From positions 1 to 53,829 of the forward strand of contig FMBT01000004.1 in assembly GCA_900095095.1 (NCBI GenBank): a DNA stretch of 53,829 nt. The letters are read 5' to 3'. Below the pieces are notes generated by a model. That model saw only the letters and a program-made list of their open reading frames with translations. It ran no database searches and was not told where the DNA came from. Shown here in pieces: positions 12,196-23,550 of this stretch. A program made the position numbers and the translations under genes. The stretch comes from Fragilariopsis cylindrus CCMP1102 (Eukaryota > Bacillariophyta > Bacillariophyceae > Bacillariales > Bacillariaceae). Each line of letters begins with the position of its first letter. The stretch's first letter is position 1.

Positions 12196-13380
12196 ATGGC
12201 AACGGCAATAAACAGAAGGTTCGTGGAATTTCTGATGGATGGTTTACCGAAACGCAACAATGTGGCCGGGACAAAGATTCTCTCTTGCATTGGAGGGTGG
12301 TCCCGAAAACATGAAAATTCTATTATTTTTCATGAACAATCGGAATATCAAGAGATACTTGTTTTTCAATCTGCTCAGTATGGAAAAGTTTTTGCCATTG
12401 ATGGTATTTTACAATTGACCGAACGTGATGCATTCACATTCCATGAAATGATGTCTCATCTTCCACTATTTTCCCATAGAAATCCAGAACATGTACTCAT
12501 TGTGGGTGGAGGGGATGGTATTGTCTTACAAGAAGTTTTACGTCACAAGGAGGTAAAGAAAGTGATCCTAGTAGAGATCGATCCATTAGTCATCCACGCA
12601 AGCAAAAACTACTTGAAACTTGTTCCTGCAGAATTGTACGATGATCCAAGAGTTGAGATTATCCATGCCGATGCAGCGGAATACGTCCAAGATCCAATGA
12701 ATCATAATATGTTTGATATCATCCTAGCCGATACATTAGACCCATTAGGGCCGGCAGAATCACTTTTTGAACCAGAATTTTACGAATTTATGCATGCGGC
12801 CCTACGATCGAATGGTATCGTTTGTACACAGGGTGAAAATATGTTTATTCATTTTGATTTAATCCGTGATCTTATCGCTTGTTGTAAAGATATTTTTGGT
12901 CATGCCGAATATGCGACCACCAGTGTCCCATCGTAAGTACATTATGGTTTTTGTGTGTATCCTATTCAATACACCACTAGTATGTATTTAGATAACGTCG
13001 TCGTCATCATCGAAATAATACAATTAAAATAAATTGGTGCAATACGTCTCTCTCACACAACCCCCGCATCTGTTTCTCCTTTTGCTACTGGGAAACAAAG
13101 TTACCCTTGTGGTCAGATCGGATTTATATTGGCACATAAAGGCTCTTCCTCCGACAAGAATGTGAAGAGAAGTTGTAGTAAACCCGTCCGACGTCCCACA
13201 TTCCAAAATGATTTAAAATGGTACAATCCACAGATGCACCAGGCTGCATTTGTTTTACCGCAGTACGTAAAAGTAGAATTAGACGATGGTGAGTCAGTTC
13301 TTGATGAAATTTATAACGACGAAGATGATGACGATGAAGAAGGTGATAGGTGTGTCTTATCAGGATGTATTATTAGTTGA
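12196..13380 (+). CDS. Spermidine synthase (putrescine aminopropyltransferase)
   Basis: Transfers aminopropyl from decarboxylated SAM to putrescine in polyamine synthesis. Exon 1 is 12196-12932, the intron is 12933-13100, and exon 2 is 13101-13380, giving 338 aa with no frame break. Family signatures are in order: YQEILVFQS, YGKVFAIDG, QLTERDAF, HLPL, the SAM-binding GGGDG, ADTLDPLGPA carrying the catalytic Asp region, TQGE, then SVPSYPCGQIGF across the splice junction, and KWYNPQMHQAAFVLP near the end. The ATG has a good AAAATGG context. The C-terminal acidic run EDDDDEE is an extension. Spermidine rather than spermine or thermospermine synthase is inferred from the QLTERD and GGGDG context. 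Confidence 0.92.
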
Positions 13381-14277
13381 TTATCATATGAAAAATTAAT
13401 GACATACAGCCAGAAGAATGATTTACTTGGTTAAGTGAAAGATGCTCCTATAACCGACTGTTTTGACGCTATGTTAAGAGAATAGAATAAAAAATACCTA
13501 ATATTAGATGACCTAAATATTGTATACAACATGTTTCCACACTTTGGAATTGATGATTTCAATATTTGGAATCTTTCTTCTTCATAGCATACCTCTTCTT
13601 ATTCCTTGAAATTTTCCTATTCATCTGCTTTTGTATCTCCTGGTTGGAGTGTGTGTTGTGCAAAGTTTTACAACTCATGATTTATATCACATATATTATA
13701 TTTAGATGATGTTTCAGTTCACTACATTTCTTTTTCATCCTTCTTTTGATATGCTGAGTATGCTTGTACTGTGATTTGTATAGGTTTGGCTGGTGAAGAT
13801 GTGTATTGAAAGGGTACTGAATCGGTCCTTGACCTACCGTCCTTTTTTAGCATAGTTTGAAATTTAGCAATAGCCTCTAAAATTAATATACAGTACTTAT
13901 TCGTACTGTACTGTACTACAAATATTTAAATATTATAAAATAATATCATTACGAGCCTAAACCCTAATAGGAATGTGCTTATGTGATTTTTTATTTTTGA
14001 AATCGATCCGTCATCGTCATAAAGCTCAAGCTACACGATACGCCTTCGCTAAGTATACACAAAAAAATCTGGAAATGCCATGCCACGCCATCCTTGACGA
14101 AGAAACAACCATTCTCTCTCTTTTCAAATAAAAAAGCAGAACGAAGTCGACATCGGAGCATAAGTGAAACCCTCAATAAACCCACGCAACCCAACGCACC
14201 TTTAGTCATAGCAGATCAATCCTTGAAGCACTGTTACCTTTTTAACTGTCCACAGAACGGAATTAAGGAAGAAAACG
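13381..14277. other. Intergenic region, probable desaturase promoter
   Basis: About 900 nt between two plus-strand genes. It contains overlapping TACTGTA/GTACAG repeats at about 13890-13920 and AT-rich runs at 13920-13950. The short ORFs near 14000-14280 have no protein features. The last part is A-rich and immediately precedes the desaturase ATG. Confidence 0.5.
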
Positions 14278-15976
14278 ATGGCTCCTGATGCAGATCGATT
14301 AAGACAACGCCACACGCACACGAGCGTGTTGGGAAAAGATGATGTTAATGATAGTGCAACAGAACCTGTTTACCGTATTTCAACATTAAAGACATTAGGT
14401 GGTACAGAAGTTGTTATTGATGGTGCTATTTATGATATTGCAAATTTTGATCATCCTGGTGGTGAAACAATTGAAATATTTGGTGGTAATGATGTTACCG
14501 TTCAATATAAAATGATTCATCCATACCATACTGCTAAGCATTTAGAAAAAATGACACGTGTTGGTACGTTCCTGATTACAGTAGCGAGTGAGTATTAGTA
14601 CAGTACTTTTTATAGTAGGAAATTGTGACTCTGTTGGAACGAAAGAAAGAAAGAAACAATAAATTTGAAACTTTGTCATTTTACCGTCTAACAATCAATT
14701 AATTATCTTCGTGTTTGTCATTTTTTTCTTCAAATAATCAAGATACAAATGGGGTACACCATTTGAACGTGAAATTAAAAAGGAGGTGTTTAAGATTGTA
14801 CGCCGTGGAAAAGAATTTGGTACATATGGATACTTTGCACGTGCCATCTTCTATATTGCATTTTTCTTTACATTGCAATATTATTGGGTAACAAGCTCAA
14901 CGTCGTATGCATTGTCAATTGTTTATGGAGTATCTCAAGCATTCATTGGATTAAATGTCCAACATGATGCCAATCATGGTGCAGCATCGAAGAAACCATG
15001 GGTTAATCATCTTTTAGGTCTTGGAGCTGATTTCATTGGTGGTTGTAAATGGTTATGGATGGAACAACATTGGACTGTAAGTTTTATCGTCAATATAATA
15101 TAAATACATTGATTTTCTCGTGTTTCGTTTATTTTCTTATTGATAAAAGTACGGTTATATTATTTTACTCATCATTTATTCTTTACATAACGCAACATTT
15201 TTTTTTTGCTACAGCACCACTCCTATACTAATCATCATACGGATGATCCTGATAGTTACGGAGCTGAGCCTATGTTAATTTGGAATGATTATCCACCTGG
15301 TCATCCAAAACGTTCATACAGGCATCATTTCCAGGCATTTTATTACATGCCTGTTCTAGCTGGGTACTGGTTATCATCTGTTCTCAACACTGAAGTAATT
15401 ACCTTACAACAAAGTGGTGCTAAGACTGTTGGTATCAATATGGACAATCCGTACATTATGAGAAGTCGAAAGTGGGCCGTTGCATTACGTATCCTCTACA
15501 TCTACACCAATATTATTGCACCATTTGTGTCCCAAGGTTTTTCATTAAATATTATTGGACATATCTTAACCATGGGAGCTGCATCTAGTTTAACTTTGGC
15601 TGTTTTGTTTGGACTTTCGCATAACTTCGAACATGTCGATCGTGATCCTACCTACGAAACACGCCATGGAGGTGATGATCAGGTTTGTTGGTTTAAAGCA
15701 CAAGTAGAAACATCTTCTACGTATGGTGGATTCATTTCTGGTGCCTTAACTGGTGGATTAAACTTTCAAGTCGAACATCATTTATTCCCCAGAATGTCTA
15801 GTGCATGGTACCCATACATTGCACCAAAGGTTCGTGAAATCTGTAAGAAACATGGTGTCCGTTATGCATATTATCCATGGGTCCATCAGAATCTTATTTC
15901 AACTGTCAAGTACATCCATCAAGCTGGTACAGGTTCGAACTGGAACGATGGAAATCCATATTCAGGAAAACAATAA
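14278..15976 (+). CDS. Delta-5 front-end fatty acid desaturase (cyt b5 fusion)
   Basis: ER-membrane enzyme of EPA/ARA synthesis that introduces the delta-5 double bond into C20 polyunsaturated acyl chains. The N-terminus MAPDADRLRQR and the overall body match the characterised Phaeodactylum delta-5 enzyme as I remember it. The cytochrome b5 heme motif is FDHPGGE. The three His boxes are QHDANHG, QHWTHHSYTNH (across intron 2) and FQVEHHLFP with the front-end Gln. The exons are 14278-14587, 14743-15076 and 15215-15976, with introns of 155 and 138 nt. One base is missing near 14570, in GTTCCTG. Restoring it allows splicing at the consensus donor GTGAGT and gives a continuous join into EYKWGTPFEREIK. 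The total then is about 468 aa, the family length. Regiochemistry is inferred from similarity only. Confidence 0.9.
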
Positions 15977-16243
15977 ATAGTAACGAAAAAATATTAATAC
16001 GGTATTTATCATTATTAGTATTTAGATCTAGTATTTTTGAAGTAAATGAACGGTCTCTCGTTATAATATTACCACCTAATGTATACATAGAAACATTAAA
16101 GTAAAGAATCAATTGTCAATAACTGAGCCATCATATTTCATCTACTCTAGTTACTCTACGATAGTAGGAATCTTATCTTAACTTAACCAGTTTTTCATCA
16201 GTATTACGGTATATATTTTTTACGTTTACATATCATACCATTA
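15977..16243. other. Short convergent intergenic region
   Basis: AT-rich DNA between the 3' ends of the desaturase and the FMC1-like gene, with a TACGGTA palindrome at 16205-16211. Nothing else is seen. Confidence 0.5.
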
Positions 16244-16432
16244 TTATTTTAAATCTGGATTCAAATCAGGCATTTGAAGTCCAGCTCTTGCCGCAGCTCG
16301 TCGACTCATTTCTTTAGGTGAAAATTGCTTTTCGGCACCAGCATCAAGTTGTTGCAATCGTGTACGTTCATCAATATTTTCTCGTAGGGACAAATACTCG
16401 TTGGCTAATAATTTATGGAGCTTTTCTTCTTC

Positions 16433-16467
<35 letters not shown>

Positions 16468-16635
16468 GATCCACCAACTCGCGACGATACCAATTTAGAA
16501 CATATTTCCTTGTAGCACTTGTTGTGCGGTTATCTATTATTTTGACGATGATGGCTTCGATATATGATCCGTCTTATTCACCCTGAGTCTACGTAAAATA
16601 CCACGCAATACGGGTGGTATATTGGAAGATGACAT
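16244..16635 (-). CDS. FMC1: FMC1-like mitochondrial ATP synthase assembly factor
   Basis: Small LYR-related mitochondrial protein that helps assemble the F1 sector of ATP synthase. The order of features fits FMC1: PPVLRGILRRLR at the N-terminus, then RKYVLNWYRREL, then a helix with LANEYLSLRENI, and a C-terminus with SRRAAARAGLQMPD (compare VGLKLP in the human protein). The length is 130 aa against 113 in human, the difference being mostly a poly-Asn insertion encoded by an ATT/AAT array at about 16438-16468. One base is missing in the A run near 16541-16544. With it the frame is 131 codons. Without it, the N-terminal 32 codons run into a stop. Assignment is by motif order only. Confidence 0.65.
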
Positions 16636-17693
16636 TTTCAATTCACTTTTCTACGAACAGAGATGAAGATTAACGGATATAGTTGTTCTGATAATCACTC
16701 TCAACAACGTTCTAATGATTTGCTTTTTATCCGATGGTTTGGATTCGCAGGATTAATACCGTAATCGAATGTCTTCAGTTCTCCTCAAACTAAAAAGGGA
16801 GTGATGTTAATACTTGATACTTCTAACGTTGTACTGTGTAATACAGTATCATGAATTTTAGTTTTTCGGCATCTGTTATCTGTTGAGATTAAAAAAAAAA
16901 TGGTCGAAAATCAGAAGGTTGCGCGGAGCCCCCTCCTGTCTGAAAGAGAAAGAAAGAAAGATCATGAAGTTAAAAGTATATTCACTATGGCATTCGAATC
17001 AATATGATTCAACACGGTACAGTATGATACATTGTAGTAAAGAAATAAAAAGAACGAAGGAAATCATATTATTGTCTGTTTTTGATTTCGAAACAATATA
17101 CATCATAATGGTAGGTAATAGCTACATAAGATAATAATATTGATTTGAAAAACGAACATAATAACAGTATTATTAGCAGTACTACTGCAATGGTCCAAAG
17201 CATAATATATGATGTATGTGATATCATTCAGTATGGAATTGGAAGTAGCCAAAGTAGCACTTTAAAGGATGTATCCCCTGCCTTCACATGAAGGGAACAA
17301 AGATAAAATCATGTATTTCATCTCAGTCAGACCATCACCACCTTTACCTCATCTCCCCCCATTGTAAGAATACAGAACACTTATAATATCTTCAATCTCA
17401 ATGCAATTTAGGCTAGTCACCAAGTGGAGCGCAATGGTTGCATTTCTGATGTACTAATGGAAATTGCTATCTTTGAGCAGCACAACCAAAACTGACTAGG
17501 TTAATGAACAGTTGATGATGCTTCTGACATGAATTCCACGGACATGATATCACTGAATTGAGAATTTTCAACTACTATTTAATAAGCTGCAGTACTTGAG
17601 CACTAATTGCTGAAGGATGTTCAGATAGGGTAAGGATAGATAAAAAAGGGTGTTATAAATTTTAATTAACAGTATATCTAAATATTGTAAATT
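16636..17693. other. Intergenic region
   Basis: About 1.06 kb between two minus-strand genes, holding the FMC1-like upstream region and the dehydrogenase 3' flank. ORFs such as 16883-17134 are unsupported. A TACCGTA palindrome lies near 16758. Nothing else is seen. Confidence 0.45.
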
Positions 17694-18790
17694 CTAGTAA
17701 AGTTTACATTCGCATGTTTTCAATGATAGTTCCCACAATTCTTGGCTTTTGTTTCGTCTCTTGATTCGTCGCTACTCGCTATTGATGTGATCACACTTTC
17801 TTTCCCTTCGGTAAGGTAAATACTTCCCCCCACCATCATCTGATGTAGTAGCTGCTTGAACAATAACTTCCGCACCGTCCTCAGGCGATCTTGTTCGCCC
17901 ATACCGATGTATCTCCATGGGTCTAGAATGTAATTGAGGAAAAAAATACCCTTCCAACCAGCACGTCGTGTAAGACCAGTGGTTGGAATAAATCCAGGTG
18001 ACACAGCATTGACTTTAATAACAGAAGAAGAAGGTGTTGTTTTGTTGATCCCATTGTTGCCTCTTCATCCAATCGTCGTTGTAGTTCATACGTAAACCAT
18101 AGATTGCAAAGTTTAGATACCTGGTACGCCTTGAAGCCATCGTAATTCTCTTTCGATTGTAGTATACCATCTGGGAAATTGGGAAGAACAAGTTTTTTCT
18201 TATTATCATTATTATCGTCTTCCTCCTCGTCTTGACCATCATTATTACTATTATCATTAGAATCTTTATTATCAACTGTCATCCTCTCATTATATTCATG
18301 TAGACTGGACGATACAATCACGATACTCGCTCCATCTTCTGATCGTTTTAAATCGTCCAACAAAAGTTGTGTCAATAGAAATGTCCCAAAATGATTCACT
18401 CCCACGATTTCCTCTAGATTCTCCGATGTTTCTACAAACGGCGTGTTTTGTCCCCAACCAATTCCAGCATTATTCACTAATATATTCAATGATGATGATG
18501 ATGATCCTGATTTTTATTATTCGGATGATCGACAATCGCTCCTCCATCCAACTTATGAACGTCATCGACGAACATTCGAATCGATTCAAATGAACCTAAA
18601 TCTAGTTGCATATATATAACTTCACAAGATGGAGAAGCAGCTCGAATCAAGTCTTCCGCCTCGTGACCCTTTTGACTGTTCCGACAGGCTAAGATAACTT
18701 TATAACCATACTCAGGCGATGCTAGTTTTTTGCAGCTAAGAATCCGATAGAACAAGGAGAAGCTCCCGTCACGATGGCATACTTTGTCAT
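17694..18790 (-). CDS. Short-chain dehydrogenase (retinol dehydrogenase / POR-like), many frame breaks
   Basis: NAD(P)-dependent Rossmann oxidoreductase of the SDR superfamily. All hallmarks are present in order: MTKYAIVTGASPCSIG cofactor loop, ILACRN, LDLGSFESIR, LVNNAGIG, NHFGTFLL, IVIVSSSLH, catalytic YQVSK, NAVSPGFIPTTGL, SPEDGAEVIVQAAT, and a NLWELS-type C-terminus. They lie in successive frames. Breaks fall near 18729 (A run before TAG), 18485 (CAT repeat), 18040 (A run), 17915, 17825 (net two bases) and 17725, equivalent to seven missing bases. With them the gene has 368 codons. Ser/Asp/Asn-rich inserts lie around 18180-18290 and 18485-18530. Substrate is unknown; the C-terminal half resembles both retinol dehydrogenases and protochlorophyllide reductases. 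It could be a pseudogene. Confidence 0.75.
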
Positions 18791-19090
18791 TGGTTTCTGT
18801 TTTGCTGATTTTTTGGATTGGATTGATTGATCTTGCTTTTACTGTCGTATGTACATGATATTATGTTCACCGGAGACTCAAAGCACTACTTCCTTACTGC
18901 GTCCTTCAAACATTATTTGTTGAATTAGTTGATACCTGCAATGGTATTATTACAGTAATTTTTTGTCATGCGCGTCGAAGCACTCGTTCAACGCCTAAGT
19001 AAATTTGGGCACGTGCCAAATCTTTTTAAGTAAATAATCGCCAAATGAATTACTGAAAGTGAATTACTGAGATTTTAAATAATATTCTAG
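18791..19090. repeat. Left copy of a GAATTACT/CACGTG repeat
   Basis: At 19001-19027 there is a near-palindrome around CACGTG (TTTGGGCACGTGCCAAA). It is followed at 19028-19072 by AAGTAAATAA and two GAATTACTGA units. Related blocks recur in reverse order at 20450-20690. The part before 18950 is ordinary upstream DNA of the dehydrogenase gene. Confidence 0.5.
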
Positions 19091-19156
19091 ATTAATAATT
19101 AATTCTACTCGATAGCTAGCTACAGTACAAGACGCAATGAAGGATATTGATAATTA

Positions 19157-20128
19157 AACAGACGAACGCCAACGAAAAGAGAGTGTAGGATACAGGAATT
19201 GGTCATGCTTGGTTGGCTGCAACAAGTAGGCCGGTTCGATGCAGGAAGTAGTAAGGAAAGAACAAGAATCCTTCCACGCGATGCTCCAACAAAAGCATCC
19301 GTTCAGTTCCCAATATAAAAGGATCCAGATAATCCAACAGATGAATGGAACAAAACACAAGCGCCTCGTGCCAAAGGGACGGCACTTCGGAATAGAGTTC
19401 TTAATACAGGACGGGGTCAAGGTGGGTTGGCTGCAAGAAGAATGCACTCGAATGAGAGCGCGGACGGCAGTGCAGCCATGAAAGGAAAAATCGATACGTC
19501 GGTCAATAGAGGAACAATGAAATGGAAACCCCAAAATCGTTTAACAACCCAGGGTGTTCGGAATAGATCCAATAGAATCCGATAGAAAAGGAGGAGAGAG
19601 AGAATACTAATAGAAGAAGGATACAATAAAAAAAATTGTAGAAAGAAGCAACGGTTAGAACAGAATTTTAAATTAATAGATCAGTCGATGCTCACGAAAG
19701 AAATACAGAAAACAAGGGTTAAAACAGAACAACAGGCACAGGAACAGCAACGGGGAGAAAGTGGCAGCGTTTTCGGAAGCTATCCCATGGTTGAGTATAT
19801 AAAAGGAGCGCAAAATGAATGAATGACGTAACAACAGTAAACCACAACAACGGAAATGGCAACAACAACGTAAAAATACAATCAAACGCATGGTTCCATT
19901 CCGAAAAGCCTCGATTGAACCAGGAATCCATTCCAATGAATAACACCACGGTCATGAATGTTTCAATGCAAGACAACAGATCCAAAAGAAGGGCATCATT
20001 GTCAAGATAACGCGGACACGATTAAAAACAACAACGACGACGGCACCGATCTGAAAAATGAAGAATTAATCGATTTTGGTCCAAATCAGGTCCAGAACTC
20101 CAGGAAAAGCTACTCAATCATTCAATAG
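19157..20128 (+). pseudogene. Decayed hydrophilic coding region, unidentified
   Basis: Plus-strand reading from about 19157 (first ATG 19205) gives a long hydrophilic Arg/Lys/Asn/Gln-rich protein character, including MLGWLQQVGRFDAGSS, GRGQGGLAARRMHSN, KTEQQAQEQQRGESGS and VSMQDNRSKRRASLS, ending in KNEELIDFGPNQVQNS. It is interrupted by an in-frame TAA at 19316-19318 and a TAG near 19583. Frame changes are needed near 19815 and 20005. Both strands carry ORFs, but only the plus strand gives soluble protein-like sequence. No family is recognised. It lies between two related repeat blocks and may be the relic of an element or gene. Confidence 0.35.
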
Positions 20129-20449
20129 TACAAGCAATAACATATAAACGCAACAACAAACCTTGAAAATGGTGAGATAGCTTCAAAATGAGACCACCAT
20201 GGTCAATTCCTATATTTTCCTTTTTTTAATTCGTTGAATTGAATTTATGAATAATATGTAACGCGAGCGAGTGTGTGAAATATTTCTTCCGTGCTTTTCC
20301 GCGTACAAGAAAATAACACTAACAAAAAGCAAGGAGAAGAGGATGCCAGCCTCAAAATTTGAAAAAATGACACGCCGTGATTGAATTGAAAATCCTTAAA
20401 TATGGCATAACTGAACAGAAGGAAAAATTCAACGCGACTAAAAATTAAG

Positions 20450-20690
20450 TAAGTAAAATGAATTACTTGAATGTGCTTATCTAATTAAATGAATTACTCA
20501 AATGTGACTTGGAATGCGACACCCTAAGTAGTGTGAATTACTGGTATGTGACATCCTAAGTAGTGTGAATTACTGGTATGTGACACCCTAAGTAGTATCT
20601 CATTATTTCGAATTACTCGTATGTGGCACATTTCAAATCGAAATACTCAAATTTTATGCACGTGCTCAAAAAACTTTTTCTTCACATAAA
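20450..20690. repeat. Right repeat block with 32-bp tandem units
   Basis: Degenerate GAATTACT-containing units with about 2.6 tandem copies of a 32-nt unit starting GACACCCTAAG at 20518, 20550 and 20582. They are followed at about 20645-20680 by a GCACGTGC block and T run. The block resembles, in inverted order, the one at 19001-19072. Confidence 0.7.
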
Positions 20691-21292
20691 ATCGACCTAC
20701 AACTGAGATGCCGATTTGCGTATCACTTGTTGCTTCTACTTGCATGACAAATATTACGTGAATAACTGCACATACCACAATGCTTCCAACTCGTAACCAC
20801 TATGGAAAGACTTGTGTCCATACTGGCTTTTACTTGGACTCGTTTGGCCAAGGAATGCCTTCACTCGGCCTCGGAAAAGTCCAGTATTTCCACTCGTCTT
20901 TCCATATCGGTTACTCGTTGTCGCCAATTTCGGCACGCGCCACTCGTCTATCGACTCGTGTCGCGCGCGCGAAATTGAATTGTTGGATGGGTAGTTATTA
21001 TAAGTAGTTGTTGAATAGACGAAGTTCGAAAAGTTTGGAAACGAACTTAACGCAATTTTACGCGTAAGTAAGGGCTGAGTTAGTCCTCTTCATCTATCGC
21101 AATCACACAAATCAAATAACTGAAACAACGACCAACATCGATATATTCGCATCGCAGTTCATACTACCGTATCAACCAAAACAACACTTGGTACTGTAAA
21201 CGTTATTACTTGTACCCATTCATTTGACCTCCCTTCAATTGAACAAAAACGTCTTTCAATCAATATATTTCAAGATAAAAGAGTATCATACG
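20691..21292. other. Intergenic region with imperfect hairpin
   Basis: No supportable gene; overlapping ORFs at 20754-21007 on both strands read as ACTCGT-word repeats. An imperfect inverted repeat with CAATTTCG at about 20925 and CGAAATTG at about 20974 flanks a CG-rich loop. The right part is the probable SF3B6 promoter and has TACCGTA at 21165-21171. Confidence 0.5.
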
Positions 21293-21542
21293 ATGGGCGA
21301 TTTAGTTTCCAGTAGAAAGTCGTCAAATGTACGTAAAAGAGATATTTATTAGAGTCAAGTTTCAAGAAGATTGTTTCTTCTTTCCTAAAAAAATTCAACA
21401 CTTTCCATACTAATACTTATCTTATTTCGTCGTTATTTATCTTATTTTAATTTATTATTTTGGTTTAAAATGATTGATTGACCGCATCGATCTATCTATC
21501 TTTTGAAATTGAAATTCACTTCACGTTGTAACAAAAATAAAA

Positions 21543-21573
<31 letters not shown>

Positions 21574-21942
21574 CAGTCCCGTCTCCCACCAGAAGTCAAT
21601 CGAATACTATACGTCCGTAATCTTCCGTTTACAATGACAGCTGAAGAATTGTATGGAATATTTGGTAAGTATGGTGCTGTGTATCAGATACGTTTAGGAG
21701 AAAAATCAAAAGATACACGTGGGACAGCATTTGTTATCTATGAAGATATATACGATGCGAAGGCTGCCGTCGATCATCTATCTGGTTTTAATGTTGGTGG
21801 ACGGTACCTAGTTGTTTTGTACTACCAACCTGCTAAGTTCCAACGTCGAGCTGAAAAAGAAGAAAAACAAAATGAATTAGACGAATTACGACGAAGAGTA
21901 CAAAGGAAGAAGGCACAAATTGCTGCAAATGGAGACAACTGA
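21293..21942 (+). CDS. SF3B6: SF3B6 (p14), branch-point-associated spliceosomal protein
   Basis: RRM subunit of SF3b in the U2 snRNP, positioned near the branch-point adenosine. Exon 1 is 21293-21328 (12 codons), the intron is 21329-21576, and exon 2 is 21577-21942, giving 133 aa with no frame break. Exon 2 opens with [18 protein letters not shown], which holds RNP2. It continues with IFGKYG, then [15 protein letters not shown] (RNP1), [17 protein letters not shown], and a charged C-terminal helix. This matches the human protein of 125 aa almost throughout. The intron ends in an (AC)n(AT)n tract just before the acceptor. The first exon is inferred from the phase-0 donor AAT|GTACGT. Confidence 0.92.
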
Positions 21943-22255
21943 ATATACAATAATATATACATTAAATATATACAACAACATTTAATAGAGGAAAAAGAAG
22001 AACGAGAGAAACATGATTTCTTCACGGGAATTTTAATCGATGGATTGCTGTATATACGAAGGAGTAAGCATCATGAACTAGGGAGTTACAAAATATTGAC
22101 TGGATTCCACCAAAGCAACAACAACACTTGGGAAAAATATTTCTAGAAGTATCACAGTTTGCTATGTGTCGACTACTAGCTTCATTATGACTTAAAAACT
22201 GAATGTTTTGGAAGAAAATATCCTACTTTATTGCTTAATAATTGATTATTGAATA
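21943..22255. other. Convergent intergenic region
   Basis: 313 nt of AT-rich 3' flanking DNA between SF3B6 and the MTD1-type gene. Nothing is seen. Confidence 0.5.
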
Positions 22256-23550
22256 CTATATTTCTATTATTGGTTTCGAGTCAAGAGTCGTCGAAATGCT
22301 AGCATTTATTTTCAAATTCATTAAATTGTTTTCTAATACGGCCACGGTTACTTTCCCACATTTGGAATGTACTTAATATCCGGTCGTTCAAATACTAAAG
22401 TTTTTCACAAATATTTGGAAACTCGGATACGTTAACAATCGTTGTTCCTTCGGCGATACTAGTTAATGGAAGTTGAAAATCAGCATGTGGAACACCCGTC
22501 ACAACAATATTGGACTTTTCCAAACAACTTTCTAACGTTGTTGTTGTGCATTGCAACGACGTTGTCGTCCACCATTAGGACGAAATTCAAGTATAGAATT
22601 TATATCAATGAATACACCGTGGCACCCATTTGAGATAACATCACAGCCAATGGTCGACCCATTATTTCTGATCGATTGACAATGGAAATTGTTTGATCTT
22701 TCCATTCTTGACGACCACCAGTTATTGTAGACAGATTGCCGTCTGTATTATTCCCGTCATAGTTTATTTTGTTACTTTTGTCGTTTTTCCCATTATCCCC
22801 GTCACAATTCATTTTGTTCTTGTTATTATCGTTACTGCTAATGTGGTATTCCTGAAGTATTTTGAAGACACTTAACGCGGTACAAGGATATATCGAAGGG
22901 AGTTCCTTTTGGTCACGGATTTTGAACCATTTCGTACCACAAAATCCTTCAACATCCTTACTAGGTTGGACTAGATCACGAATATGATCATCTTGTGTCT
23001 TGTAATATACTCCTGTTAAACGATTCTTGTATGGTCCTTTCGGACTACTACCAGAGGGATAAATTGGATAAAAAATTAGTATTCCATGAACATCGGTATA
23101 CTCATTGGCAAGATGTATCTTTTCTTTTATCCATCGGATCTTTGTCTCGTCATTATCATTCGGAGAAAGATCGAAGCACTTTCCTCGTCCTTCTTCTTTT
23201 CCTTCTGTTTCTACCACATCATCAGGATATCGCCACACTTCGTAGTCAATACCATCCTCTTCGAATGTTTCACGTATACGATCAGAATAAATTTCTGAGT
23301 CGAATTCATCAATACTACCAACTAAAATACCCACCAGTTTAAGTTTTCCTTTCCGTGTATATTCTCGTACATGAGATCGGATTGAGTCTGCCAAAGGAGT
23401 AACATCAATTACGGATGACGATTGTTGATATTGCCAATTCGAATTGAAGTCAGAGGACAATGAACGGCGGCGATATTTGTTGTTGGACTGCGTAATACAA
23501 GATCGAATGCGAGTTCGAAATCTGATCGATGGATTTGCTATACGCCACAT
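22256..23550 (-). CDS. NAD-dependent methylenetetrahydrofolate dehydrogenase, MTD1-type
   Basis: One-carbon folate enzyme oxidising 5,10-methylene-THF to methenyl-THF. A basic Arg/Ser-rich N-terminus (about 30 residues) suggests a mitochondrial presequence. The body has LADSIRSHV, KLVGILVG, HGILIFYPIY, KDVEGFCG, YPCTALSVFKIL, then NRSEIMGRPLAVMLS and GATVYS. This is closest to the yeast MTD1 layout rather than bifunctional FolD. After 22600 the conserved C-terminus continues in other frames: DINSILEF, SNIVVTGVP, TIVNVSEFPN, and IPNVGKVTVAVL. Four one-base losses are inferred, near 22608, 22555, 22400 and 22350. With them the frame is 433 codons, ending at the TAG 22258-22256. An Asn/Asp-rich insert sits before the NRSE motif. 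Confidence 0.85.

Noticed and set aside
19220..19245. tRNA T-loop-like GGTTCGA at 19233
   Set aside because: No matching acceptor stem, anticodon arm or flanking complementarity around it.
2085..23550. Programmed ribosomal frameshifting as the reason for the frame breaks
   Set aside because: Only a few sites fit a slippery heptamer, several genes would need many shifts each, and the losses occur at G, T, A and repeat tracts alike, as in sequencing error.
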